Below are positions 8,853 to 16,529 of a stretch of DNA of 64,000 bases, piece by piece (positions within the stretch are counted from its first letter, which is position 1; each line of letters opens with the position of its first letter). This DNA comes from Brevibacillus centrosporus. Its GTDB lineage: Bacteria; Bacillota; Bacilli; Brevibacillales; Brevibacillaceae. The translations under genes and the position numbers were made by a program. The notes under the pieces were generated by a model that was not told the origin of the DNA, made no database searches, and saw only the letters and a list, made by a program, of their open reading frames with translations. The stretch is from contig NZ_RHHP01000010.1 of assembly GCF_003710815.1 (NCBI RefSeq), forward strand, positions 62,001 to 126,000. Reading direction: 5' to 3'.

Positions 8853-8997
8853 ACGAGCCCATTCAACTTGTTCGGATACTATCCCTACCTGGATGAAATG
8901 AGCCGACGTTTATATGAATGATAATGCTTTTTCTTTGCCTTCGTCATTTCCAAGGTATACCTAAAGGAATTGTCCGTTTCAATCAACCTGAAAAGCG

Positions 8998-9024
8998 CAA
9001 AAACCCACAAAATCATTTGTGGGT
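8998..9024 (-). terminator. Intrinsic terminator after ptsI (minus strand)
   Basis: Read on the minus strand, a perfect 9-bp stem ACCCACAAA/TTTGTGGGT (9003-9024) is followed by a run of T (plus-strand A 8999-9003). Confidence 0.8.
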
Positions 9025-9040
9025 CTTGTTTTGGCAGCAA

Positions 9041-10687
9041 TTATTTATAGATGAGAGTAGTAGCGGACATGCCTTTGATCGCTTGTTTCATTCTGGGGAT
9101 CAGCGAAGGAGTCATGCTCAATTCATCGACGCCAAGGGCAATCAGTTCCTTTGCGTAAAGAGGATCGCCAGCCATTTCCCCGCAAACGCCGACCCATTTG
9201 CCATGTGTATGCGAGTCTTGGACGACTCGACCGATCAGACGAAGGATAGCCGGGTGAACCGGATTGTACAGATAGCTGACCTTTTGATTCATGCGGTCAG
9301 CGGCAAAGGTATACTGGATCAAGTCATTGGAGCCAATGCTGAAAAAGTCGACATGAGGAGCAAGCTGATCGGCGATGATGGCTGCGGAAGGGATCTCGAT
9401 CATGATTCCTGTCTCGATCTTCTCGTCAAATGGAAGCTGTCTTTCTCGCAGCTGTTCCTTCGCTTGTGCGAGCAGAGACTTCGCCTCGAGCAATTCTTCC
9501 TCTGTCGCAATCATCGGAAACATCACTCTGATTTTGCCTTGGCTGGAAGCTCGCAGGATGGCGCGCAGCTGGGTTAGGAACATTTCCTTTTCAGCCAGAC
9601 AGAGTCGAATGGCACGAAATCCGAGGAATGGATTTTCTTCCGCCTCCATCGGCAGATAAGGCAGCTGCTTGTCTCCGCCAATGTCCATCGTTCGAATAAT
9701 GACAGGGCGCCCAGCCATTTCACGTGCCGCCTCGGCGTACGCCTCGAACTGTTCCTCTTCGCTCGGCATTTGATCCCGCTCAAGGAAAAGGAACTCAGAG
9801 CGGAACAAGCCTACACCGTCTCCGCCGTTCGCGAGTACAGAGCGGCAGTCCGCGGGGTTCCCGATATTCCCTGCAATCTCAATCCTTTTTCCATCTGCCG
9901 TGTATACGGTTTCAAAAGCGGCGGCGCGCAATCGCGTTTGTTCTTCTTGGAAGGCGTGCTGCTCCCGGTGGTAGCGCTCGACCTGCTCCTGCTCTGGATG
10001 GATCGTGATCTCTCCCGTATTTCCATTTAGAGCAAGAATCGTTTCATCGGTAATCTCGCAGGCAATCGGACCACAACCCACGACAGCAGGAATCTGCAGT
10101 GTGCGTGCCAGGATAGCAGAATGACTGGTCGGTCCGCCTATTTCTGTCAGGATTCCTTTGACCCATTCCGGATTCAGCCGAGCCGTTTGGGAGGGCGTCA
10201 GATCATGGGCGACTAGAATAACTGGTCGATCTAGCGCTTCAAGAGATACGTCACAGATACCGAGAAGTCGTCTCGCGAGTTTGCCACGCAAGTCTTTAAA
10301 ATCAGCGGCACGCTCGCGCAAATAGGCATCGTCCATCGATTCAAAAACAGAAGCGTGAGTCGTTAGGACATCGTGGGCTGCCCAGACAGCATTTTTGGCT
10401 GAATCGAGGATTTCTCGATCGATTTCTTCTAGTAGAATAGGGTCCTCTAGCATCATCAAGTGAGAGTCAAAAATGGCGCATTCCTCTTCACCGAAGCGCT
10501 CGCGGACATCTTCTCGTGTGAAGGCAAGCTCCTGTTTGACCTGCTCTAGGCCGTCGCGGACTTTCTGCTTTTCCAGCTCCACTTGGTCTGCTGTGATTGT
10601 TTCATGGGGAATGGATAATGCTTGTTCCTTCCATACGAAAGCGCGTTCTGCGGCATAGCCGGGTGAGGCGGCAATCCCTTTATACAT
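9041..10687 (-). CDS. ptsI: PTS enzyme I (phosphoenolpyruvate-protein phosphotransferase)
   Basis: A 548-residue enzyme I, slightly shorter than the usual 570 or so. It autophosphorylates from PEP on H189 (GGPTSHSAI) and passes phosphate to HPr. The C-terminal PEP-binding barrel is complete, with IIRTMDIGGDKQLPYL, FFSIGSNDLIQY and the catalytic cysteine in GVCGEMAGDP. The ATG has TGGAGGG at good spacing. The gene is divergent from the LevR-type regulator and HPr genes, so all general PTS parts and one EII set sit in 9 kb. Whether it is the housekeeping enzyme I or a paralogue cannot be judged from this window. A vegetative promoter and a leader terminator precede it. Confidence 0.93.
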   Translation of the reverse strand: MYKGIAASPGYAAERAFVWKEQALSIPHETITADQVELEKQKVRDGLEQVKQELAFTREDVRERFGEEECAIFDSHLMMLEDPILLEEIDREILDSAKNAVWAAHDVLTTHASVFESMDDAYLRERAADFKDLRGKLARRLLGICDVSLEALDRPVILVAHDLTPSQTARLNPEWVKGILTEIGGPTSHSAILARTLQIPAVVGCGPIACEITDETILALNGNTGEITIHPEQEQVERYHREQHAFQEEQTRLRAAAFETVYTADGKRIEIAGNIGNPADCRSVLANGGDGVGLFRSEFLFLERDQMPSEEEQFEAYAEAAREMAGRPVIIRTMDIGGDKQLPYLPMEAEENPFLGFRAIRLCLAEKEMFLTQLRAILRASSQGKIRVMFPMIATEEELLEAKSLLAQAKEQLRERQLPFDEKIETGIMIEIPSAAIIADQLAPHVDFFSIGSNDLIQYTFAADRMNQKVSYLYNPVHPAILRLIGRVVQDSHTHGKWVGVCGEMAGDPLYAKELIALGVDELSMTPSLIPRMKQAIKGMSATTLIYK

Positions 10688-10721
10688 CGTATCCCTCCAG
10701 TGAAAGTAAAGTTATAGACGC

Positions 10722-10749
10722 AAAAAAGGCCAGGGAATCGTCCCTGACC
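10722..10749 (-). terminator. Terminator-like hairpin in the ptsI leader (possible attenuator)
   Basis: On the minus strand GGTCAGGGA, loop CGAT, TCCCTGGCC is followed by six T residues. It lies between the ptsI promoter and its start codon, only about 20 bases after the expected transcription start. It would stop most transcription unless relieved. I could not find a clear RAT (LicT/GlcT-type) sequence overlapping it. Confidence 0.65.
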
Positions 10750-10776
10750 CATGATCCAAAGGATTTGAATACGTTT

Positions 10777-10805
10777 ATCTTAGCGGTTCCTCTCATAATC
10801 GTCAA
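10777..10805 (-). promoter_or_regulatory. Sigma-A promoter of ptsI
   Basis: On the minus strand TTGACG (10800-10805), a 17-base spacer and TAAGAT (10777-10782) make a good vegetative promoter directed toward ptsI. Confidence 0.7.
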
Positions 10806-10834
10806 CGAAAAGGTATACATTGTGGAGAAACGTG

Positions 10835-10854
10835 CACAAAAAATGCCACAGAAT
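10835..10854 (+). promoter_or_regulatory. Putative activator site upstream of the regulator's own promoter
   Basis: Same pattern as at 5727-5746: CACAAA, two bases, ATGC, three bases, AGAAT. It starts 99 bp before the -24 GG at 10934. A 12-bp palindrome, CAGAATATTCTG (10849-10860), overlaps its end. It suggests autoactivation. Confidence 0.6.
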
Positions 10855-10931
10855 ATTCTGATACCGTTTTTGAATTATGTTATGGTAGATAATGTAGAGC
10901 GAAATGGCGAGGAAAATGCGAGTTTTAACCA

Positions 10932-10948
10932 TTGGCACAAATGTTGCT
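10932..10948 (+). promoter_or_regulatory. Sigma-54 (-24/-12) promoter of the LevR-type regulator gene
   Basis: TTGGCAC, five bases, TTGCT, with GG (10934) and GC (10946) 12 bases apart. It lies inside the longest open frame (from 10904) and therefore argues for the ATG at 10973 as the real start. Confidence 0.85.
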
Positions 10949-10972
10949 TGTGATAGATTGTGGGGGGATGGT

Positions 10973-13900
10973 ATGGAGGAACGCATCAGGCACATCATCG
11001 AATACGAGGATAAAAAAGCTCCCTTAACCGATGAGCAAATCGCCCGTCAATTGGGAGTGCGACGTGACGAGGTGACTTTGCTTCGACACAAGCTGCAGAT
11101 TCCTGATTCTCGAAAACGCAGGCAGCCACTCCTGCTCAAAGAAATGGAGCACCTTCTGAAGCAAACCCCTAGCATGCCGAGTCGAGAGCTTACCAGTCGT
11201 TTAAATGAGATGGGCTATGAGGTTTCGCGTTTTATGGTCCATCAATTGCGTGGCAAAATGGAAGCGTTCTCAGAAGAAGAGGATACGCCCAAAACGGAAG
11301 AACGCACGCGTCAAAAAGCTCGCAAAGCCAGCCAGGCGGTGACCTTTGCCAGCTTGATCGGCGCAAAGGGGACGCTCAAAGCAGCGATCCAGCAAGCACA
11401 GGCAGCTGCGCTTTACCCGCCAAATGGGCTGCATACGCTTTTCTTTGGAGCGAGTGGCGTCGGGAAGAGCAGGATGGCCGAAGCGATGTATCATTTCGCG
11501 ATTGAGCAGCAAGTGATGAAGCGAAATGCCCCTTTTATCATTTTTAATTGCGCGGACTATGCCAAAAACCCGCAGCTCTTGCTGTCCCAGCTATTCGGAT
11601 ATGTGAAAGGTGCATTTACAGGTGCGCAGCAAGACAAGCTCGGATTAGTGGATCAGGCGGATGGGGGCATTCTGTTTCTGGATGAGATCCATCGCTTGCC
11701 GCCAGAAGGGCAGGAGAACCTCTTTTATCTGATCGACAAAGGGGTATATCGGCGACTCGGAGAGGTTCAGTTCCAGCAAAAGGCGACGATATTGATCGTG
11801 GGTGCGACTACGGAAAGCCCGGAGTCGAGCCTGCTGCTGACACTGCGCAGACGCATCCCGATGACCATTGAGCTGCCTGCCTTATCCGAGTGGACGCAGC
11901 AGGAGCGGCTCTCGCTAATTTTGCATTTTTTGAACGAAGAAACCGATCGGATCGGGAAAGAGGTCGTCGTCCAAAAAGAAGTGATTGCCTCCCTCATGAT
12001 GTACGAATGTCCCGCCAATATGGGGCAGCTGCACAGTGACATCCGGGTACTGCTGGCGAAAGCGTTTCTCAAAACGATCCATCAGGAAGAAAAGTCCGTG
12101 GTGCAAGTGGATCGGTACGATTTGCCCATGCACGTCGTAAGTCAGCAGCAATTGAACGGGCTGGCACCCGAGCTGCCCATGCTGAAAAAAGATCAGTTCC
12201 TGTTTATTCCGGGACAGCGCTCCGATCTCGGCAGTGAGTTGTGCGAAGATTCCGCCCAGCATTTATACAACTGGGTTGTTGAACGGTATCGCAACCTGAA
12301 AAACCAGGGCCAAAGCGAAGAACTGATTGAGCTGATCGTAAACAAAGAGCTGGATACTCGTCTAGAGCCTGCAGCAGGTGAACATGAAAAGAGAGCGCTG
12401 CGCCTGCAACAGCTGGTAAAGCTTGTCGGCGATCAGGTGGTTTCGGCGGTCGAACAAATGCTGTGGATTGCGGAGCGGCATATGACACTGGATTACCAGC
12501 GAATTTCCTATGCCTTGGCGATTCACCTGCACGGCCTCTTGGATCGATGGCCGGATCCTAAAACGAGGGAGCTTCCGCTGGAGTCGGACTGCGAATCGAT
12601 GGAGTACAAAGTCGCCCTGGAAATGGCGAAGGTCGTGCAGACCATATGGGGAATCACCCTGCCGGATTCGGAAGTAGCGCTGCTCGAGATGTATTTGAAG
12701 CAATGCTCGGTATTCACAGAACCAAAACCGGTGATCGGCGTGGTCGTCACCTCGTATGGGCAGGTAGCAAAAAGCATGGTCGAGGTTGCGGCGCGCTTGT
12801 TTGAGAGGAAGCATGCGCTCGCAGTCGAGCTGTACTGGAACGACGACCTCTCTTCTGCGATCGAACGTATCAGTGCTTCGATACGGCAGGTGGATCAGGG
12901 AGAGGGCGTCATTTTGCTCGCGGATATGGGCAGTAATTTGTTGAGTGAAGCCGAGTGGGAGGTGCGGACCGGCGTGCGTGTGCAGGTGCTGCCAAACGTG
13001 ACAACGACCTTGGTGATTGAGGTCATGCGAAAATGCCTGTACTCGAGCGAGTCGATGAGTCAGATCGTGAATCGGTTGCGCACAATGCCAACGAATGCGC
13101 TGCCGTCCGTCTATACGACCAATTCAAAGCCGGTTGCGATCGTGACGATTTGCCTGACTGGAGAAGGAGCGGCGAAAAGACTGGATATGCTCTTGAAGGA
13201 AAAGCTGGATGCAACAGAAGAACAGGTGACGATTCTTCAGGCAAGCTCGCTCTCCATTCGCAAGCTATACAAGGAATGGCTGGAAAAATATCATATTTTC
13301 GCAGTGGTAGGGACAGTCAATCCGATGCTGGACGGAATTCCTTTTATTTCCATTAAAGAGATCATAGATGAAACAGGAATCAGCTTTATCAAGAGATTGC
13401 TGCTCGTGGCAAATGGAACACTCTCCCCATCGCTGCCGCCGCATTCTTACGGGCTCCGAGAATTATTGCATCCCGAACTGATCTGGAATTGTGAGGAGCG
13501 GGCCAGTAAGGAACGAGTCATCGAAGCCCTTGCAAGCCTTTTGCGAGAACAAGGGTTTGTCGAGCAAGATTTTGCCCAGAAGGTTTGGGAACGGGAACGG
13601 ATGGGGAATACATTCTTGCTGGGAGCGGCTATCCCGCATGCGGATACACTGCAAACAATCCGTCCGGGAATTGCTGCCGCCAGACTCGCTCATCCAGTGG
13701 AATGGGAGCCAGGTCTATTCGTCCAATACGTTTACATGCTGGCGATCACGGAGCACTGCCAGTTAGCTGTGGAGGAGCTTTATTCTTTTTTAAGCGAAAG
13801 ACAAGAGGCGAATCAATCACCCGATTTGCAAGCATTACTCGAAAATGGTGAAACATCAGGGAGGATTCCATATGGAAAAACAAGTAACGATTTTGAATAA
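10973..13900 (+). CDS. LevR/ManR-type sigma-54 transcriptional activator with PTS regulatory domains
   Basis: A 975-residue activator. In order: N-terminal HTH region (about 1-98); AAA+ sigma-54 domain with Walker A GASGVGKS (159-166), GAFTGA (213-218) and Walker B GGILFLDEIH (231-240); a PRD (about 450-560); an EIIA-Man-like domain; an EIIB-Gat-like domain with cysteine in TICLTGEG; and a C-terminal EIIA-fructose-like domain with histidine in GAAIPHADT. This last domain replaces the second PRD of classic LevR. In the EIIA-Man-like domain the usual histidine site reads TSYG, so that phosphorylation site seems lost. The start is ATG 10973 after GGGGGG, because a sigma-54 promoter occupies the region of the longer frame. 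It probably controls itself and gatABC according to the phosphorylation state of the PTS. Confidence 0.88.
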   Translation: MEERIRHIIEYEDKKAPLTDEQIARQLGVRRDEVTLLRHKLQIPDSRKRRQPLLLKEMEHLLKQTPSMPSRELTSRLNEMGYEVSRFMVHQLRGKMEAFSEEEDTPKTEERTRQKARKASQAVTFASLIGAKGTLKAAIQQAQAAALYPPNGLHTLFFGASGVGKSRMAEAMYHFAIEQQVMKRNAPFIIFNCADYAKNPQLLLSQLFGYVKGAFTGAQQDKLGLVDQADGGILFLDEIHRLPPEGQENLFYLIDKGVYRRLGEVQFQQKATILIVGATTESPESSLLLTLRRRIPMTIELPALSEWTQQERLSLILHFLNEETDRIGKEVVVQKEVIASLMMYECPANMGQLHSDIRVLLAKAFLKTIHQEEKSVVQVDRYDLPMHVVSQQQLNGLAPELPMLKKDQFLFIPGQRSDLGSELCEDSAQHLYNWVVERYRNLKNQGQSEELIELIVNKELDTRLEPAAGEHEKRALRLQQLVKLVGDQVVSAVEQMLWIAERHMTLDYQRISYALAIHLHGLLDRWPDPKTRELPLESDCESMEYKVALEMAKVVQTIWGITLPDSEVALLEMYLKQCSVFTEPKPVIGVVVTSYGQVAKSMVEVAARLFERKHALAVELYWNDDLSSAIERISASIRQVDQGEGVILLADMGSNLLSEAEWEVRTGVRVQVLPNVTTTLVIEVMRKCLYSSESMSQIVNRLRTMPTNALPSVYTTNSKPVAIVTICLTGEGAAKRLDMLLKEKLDATEEQVTILQASSLSIRKLYKEWLEKYHIFAVVGTVNPMLDGIPFISIKEIIDETGISFIKRLLLVANGTLSPSLPPHSYGLRELLHPELIWNCEERASKERVIEALASLLREQGFVEQDFAQKVWERERMGNTFLLGAAIPHADTLQTIRPGIAAARLAHPVEWEPGLFVQYVYMLAITEHCQLAVEELYSFLSERQEANQSPDLQALLENGETSGRIPYGKTSNDFE

Positions 13901-14135
13901 AACTGGTTTGCATGCCCGTCCTGCTGCAGAATTTGTAAAGCTGGCGGCGGGGTACAAGTCAGAGATCACGATTCTTTTGGGGACAAAAGTGGCAAACGCG
14001 AAGAGCATTCTCAATGTTCTTTCCCTGGCAGCAACGATGGGATCGGTATTGACACTAAAGGCCGTAGGACCAGATGAGGAAGAAGCGATCGACTCGCTTT
14101 CCACTCTTGTGGAGAGAAAGTTTGGGGAAGAATAA
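13872..14135 (+). CDS. ptsH: Phosphocarrier protein HPr
   Basis: An 87-residue HPr. The PEP-dependent site is H14 in TGLHARPAAEF; the HPr kinase site is S45 in NAKSILNVLSL, so it should also act as CcpA corepressor. It overlaps the end of the activator gene by 29 bases and has AGGGAGGAT at 13858-13866. The frame extends to a GTG at 13845, which is not the start. Joint transcription with a sigma-54-driven activator is unusual for a housekeeping HPr gene; it is either transcribed from a second promoter within the activator gene or is a dedicated paralogue. Confidence 0.92.
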   Translation: MEKQVTILNKTGLHARPAAEFVKLAAGYKSEITILLGTKVANAKSILNVLSLAATMGSVLTLKAVGPDEEEAIDSLSTLVERKFGEE

Positions 14136-14146
14136 ACGTTTGCCAC

Positions 14147-14174
14147 TTGACTAGGTTATCAGAATATTTATAAT
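14147..14174 (+). promoter_or_regulatory. Sigma-A promoter of the dehydrogenase-complex operon
   Basis: TTGACT (14147-14152), 16 bases, TATAAT (14169-14174). Alignment with the gutM promoter through the shared operator suggests an alternative pair, TTATCA (14156-14161) and TACAAA (14179-14184), but this one is closer to consensus. Confidence 0.65.
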
Positions 14175-14177
14175 GAA

Positions 14178-14209
14178 TTACAAATGTAACTACTAAGAAC
14201 AAATGTAAA
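14178..14209 (+). promoter_or_regulatory. Paired operator shared with the gutM operon
   Basis: A perfect dyad TTACAAATGTAA (14178-14189) is followed, 19 bp centre to centre, by a related imperfect dyad GAACAAATGTAA (14197-14208). The same arrangement, with few changes, lies at 19198-19229. The SorC-type regulator encoded at 23133 is the likely ligand. Confidence 0.7.
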
Positions 14210-14229
14210 GACATCCGGAGGTGACACGC

Positions 14230-14397
14230 ATGAAGGTCATTGAAAAGGTAACTCCCGGAACGAAGGTCTACAAACTGTTTGAACACGAAGAGCTGATTTG
14301 CGAAGGAAAAGATGAAGTGTTTCTCATCTCCGTCAAAAAGATGACGCGCGAAGAATACGAGCGTGATCAAAGCCAGCAAAAGCAGCCAACTCCATAA
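14230..14397 (+). CDS. Small hypothetical protein, 55 residues
   Basis: A short frame beginning MKVIEKVTPGTKVYKLFEHE, with a good GGAGGTGA 8 bases before the ATG. It sits first in the operon behind the shared operator and is charged and soluble in character, with no membrane segment and one cysteine. I do not recognise the family. Its position suggests a regulatory or assembly role for the downstream dehydrogenase complex, but this is only context. Confidence 0.6.
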   Translation: MKVIEKVTPGTKVYKLFEHEELICEGKDEVFLISVKKMTREEYERDQSQQKQPTP

Positions 14398-14426
14398 TCT
14401 CAATAGGCAAGACCGACGCTTGGACC

Positions 14427-14465
14427 ACGGGTCAGGTGGGGGAATATTCCCTCCATCTGATCCGT
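14427..14465 (+). other. Strong hairpin between the small gene and E1 alpha
   Basis: The arms ACGGGTCAGGTGGGGGA and TCCCTCCATCTGATCCGT pair with a few bulges or mismatches around an ATAT loop. There is no T run directly after it, so it is more likely an mRNA processing or stability element than a terminator. Confidence 0.5.
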
Positions 14466-14516
14466 TTCTGCTATATACAAGCCTGGCGAGAAAGACAACT
14501 TGAGGAGGAGAGGAAT

Positions 14517-15503
14517 TTGGTTATCAATGTAAGTGTTCCATCGATGGTTACAGAGAAAAAGCTGGTGGAGCTGTTTCGCCAAATGTGGGTGATCCGCTTT
14601 TTTGATGAGAAAGTCGATGAATTTTTTGCCAAAGGGATGATTCACGGGACCACGCACCTATGTGTAGGGCAGGAAGCTTCTGCAGCTGGTGCTATTGCGG
14701 TACTGGAGGATCGTGACAAGATTACGAGCACACACAGAGGACACGGCCATTGCATCGCCAAGGGTGCAGAAGCCAACCGGATGATGGCGGAACTGTTTGG
14801 ACGGGTCACCGGTTACTGTCGAGGAAAAGGCGGCTCCATGCATATAGCCGATGTAGAGAAAGGAAATCTGGGGGCGAATGGCATTGTCGGTGGAGGGATC
14901 CCGATCGCTGTTGGCTCTGCGCTGACTTCCCAAATGAAGCAGCTCGGTTATGTCACCCTCTGCTTTTTCGGAGACGGGGCATCGAATGAAGGGAGCTTTC
15001 ACGAGGCGATGAACATGGCCGCCATTTGGAATTTGCCTGTCGTCTTTATTTGTGAAAACAACCAGTACGGCATGTCTGGATCGGTAAAAGAGATGGTGAA
15101 GGTCGCCAACATCGCAGATCGAGCTGCAGCGTACGGCATTCCTGGAGCAGTCGTAGACGGAAATGATATTTTTGCCATGATGAATGTGACCCATGAATCA
15201 GTAGAACGTGCCCGTAGAGGCGAGGGTCCTACTCTGATCGAAGCGAAAACCTACCGTTGGAAAGGCCACTCGAAAAGTGATGCGAAAAAGTACCGGACTC
15301 GGGAAGAGGAAATGGACTGGCGCAACAACCGCGATCCGATTGAGCGAATGAAAAGGGTGCTGATCAGTGAAGGAATCTTCAGTGAACAGGACGCAGCCCG
15401 GATCGAAGCGGAGGCAAGAGCGGAAATAGAGGATGCGGTGAAGTTTGCTGAGGAAAGCCCGATGCCGCCCATCGAAATTCTAGAAGAAGACGTCTACGCA
15501 TAG
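14517..15503 (+). CDS. Acetoin/2-oxoacid dehydrogenase complex E1 alpha subunit
   Basis: A 328-residue ThDP-dependent E1 alpha subunit, close in type to acetoin dehydrogenase AcoA and pyruvate dehydrogenase PdhA. It has the ThDP/metal motif [18 protein letters not shown] ending in ENNQYGM, and the THLCVGQEA and [11 protein letters not shown] segments. With E1 beta it cleaves a C-C bond next to a carbonyl and loads the acyl group on lipoyl-E2. TTG 14517 is preferred as start because AGGAGG (14503-14508) is 8 bases upstream; ATG 14544 has no ribosome binding site. The operon is controlled by the paired operator, not by an AcoR-type activator, and may serve the neighbouring polyol pathway. Confidence 0.85.
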   Translation: MVINVSVPSMVTEKKLVELFRQMWVIRFFDEKVDEFFAKGMIHGTTHLCVGQEASAAGAIAVLEDRDKITSTHRGHGHCIAKGAEANRMMAELFGRVTGYCRGKGGSMHIADVEKGNLGANGIVGGGIPIAVGSALTSQMKQLGYVTLCFFGDGASNEGSFHEAMNMAAIWNLPVVFICENNQYGMSGSVKEMVKVANIADRAAAYGIPGAVVDGNDIFAMMNVTHESVERARRGEGPTLIEAKTYRWKGHSKSDAKKYRTREEEMDWRNNRDPIERMKRVLISEGIFSEQDAARIEAEARAEIEDAVKFAEESPMPPIEILEEDVYA

Positions 15504-15520
15504 GCGAGGGAGGGAACACA

Positions 15521-16510
15521 GTGTCAGCACAAAGAGAGCTTACTTATTTGGAAGCGGTGCGGGAATGCATGAGTCAGGAAATGCGGGTCAATCAGGATGT
15601 ATTCATCATGGGGGAGGACATCGGCGTCTACGGTGGCGCGTTTGGTGTGACGCGCGGCATGATCGAGGAATTTGGAAAAGAGCGCGTGAGAAATACACCG
15701 ATCTCGGAAGCGGCGATCGCAGGGGCAGCTGTTGGAGCAGCCATGACGGGAATGCGCCCGATCGTGGAGCTGCAGTTTTCCGATTTCATCACGATTGCGA
15801 CGGATCAGATCGTGAATCAGGCAGCGAAAAACCGGTACATGTTCGGCGGGAAAGGCAAGGTTCCACTCGTTCTGCGCACGCCCTCTGGCTCGGGGACAGG
15901 TGCTGCAGCCCAGCACTCCCAAAGCCTGGAAGCATGGATGGCGCATATTCCGGGGCTAAAGGTCATACAGCCTTCTACCGCCTATGACGCTAAAGGATTG
16001 CTGAAAGCCGCCATCGATGACGACAACCCTGTCATCTTTTACGAGCACAAGCTGCTCTATCGGACGAAGGGCCATGTGCCGGAGGAGTCCTATAGCTTGC
16101 CGATTGGAAAAGCCGATATCAAACGTGCCGGAACCGATGTGACCATCGTGGCAACTGCGATTATGGTACACAAAGCTTTGCAGGCAGCAGTTGAGCTGGA
16201 GAAGGAAGGAATCAGCGTAGAAATTATCGATCCGCGCACGCTGGTGCCTTTGGATATCGAGACGATCGTCGAATCAGTCAAGAAGACGGGGCGTGTGGTT
16301 GTCGTCCATGAGGCAGTCAAGCGCGGCGGTTTTGGCGGAGAAATAGCGAGCCTGATCGCGGAAAGCGAAGCCTTCGATTACCTAGATGCGCCGATCAAAC
16401 GACTGGGAGGAAAGGCAGTTCCGATTCCGTACAATCCTGTCCTCGAAAAAGCAGCCATTCCACAAGAACAAGATATCATCCAAGCAGTCAAGGAAACGGT
16501 ATTCCGCTGA
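15521..16510 (+). CDS. Acetoin/2-oxoacid dehydrogenase complex E1 beta subunit
   Basis: A 329-residue E1 beta subunit (transketolase pyrimidine-binding plus C-terminal domains). Typical segments are [42 protein letters not shown]-like core strands and [17 protein letters not shown]. It completes the ThDP active site with E1 alpha. The start is GTG after AGGGAGGGA. Spacing of 17 bases from E1 alpha and 19 to E2 shows one operon. The family includes pyruvate, branched-chain and acetoin enzymes; sequence alone does not fix the substrate. Confidence 0.87.
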   Translation: MSAQRELTYLEAVRECMSQEMRVNQDVFIMGEDIGVYGGAFGVTRGMIEEFGKERVRNTPISEAAIAGAAVGAAMTGMRPIVELQFSDFITIATDQIVNQAAKNRYMFGGKGKVPLVLRTPSGSGTGAAAQHSQSLEAWMAHIPGLKVIQPSTAYDAKGLLKAAIDDDNPVIFYEHKLLYRTKGHVPEESYSLPIGKADIKRAGTDVTIVATAIMVHKALQAAVELEKEGISVEIIDPRTLVPLDIETIVESVKKTGRVVVVHEAVKRGGFGGEIASLIAESEAFDYLDAPIKRLGGKAVPIPYNPVLEKAAIPQEQDIIQAVKETVFR

Positions 16511-16529
16511 CAGGAAGGGGATAAGCAAG

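Noticed and set aside
10722..10800. T-box riboswitch before ptsI, suggested by GGAACCGC and a GGGACG-containing hairpin
   Set aside because: Only eight bases match, there is no stem I or specifier loop, and the segment is better read as the spacer of a vegetative promoter. ptsI is not an amino-acid-related gene.
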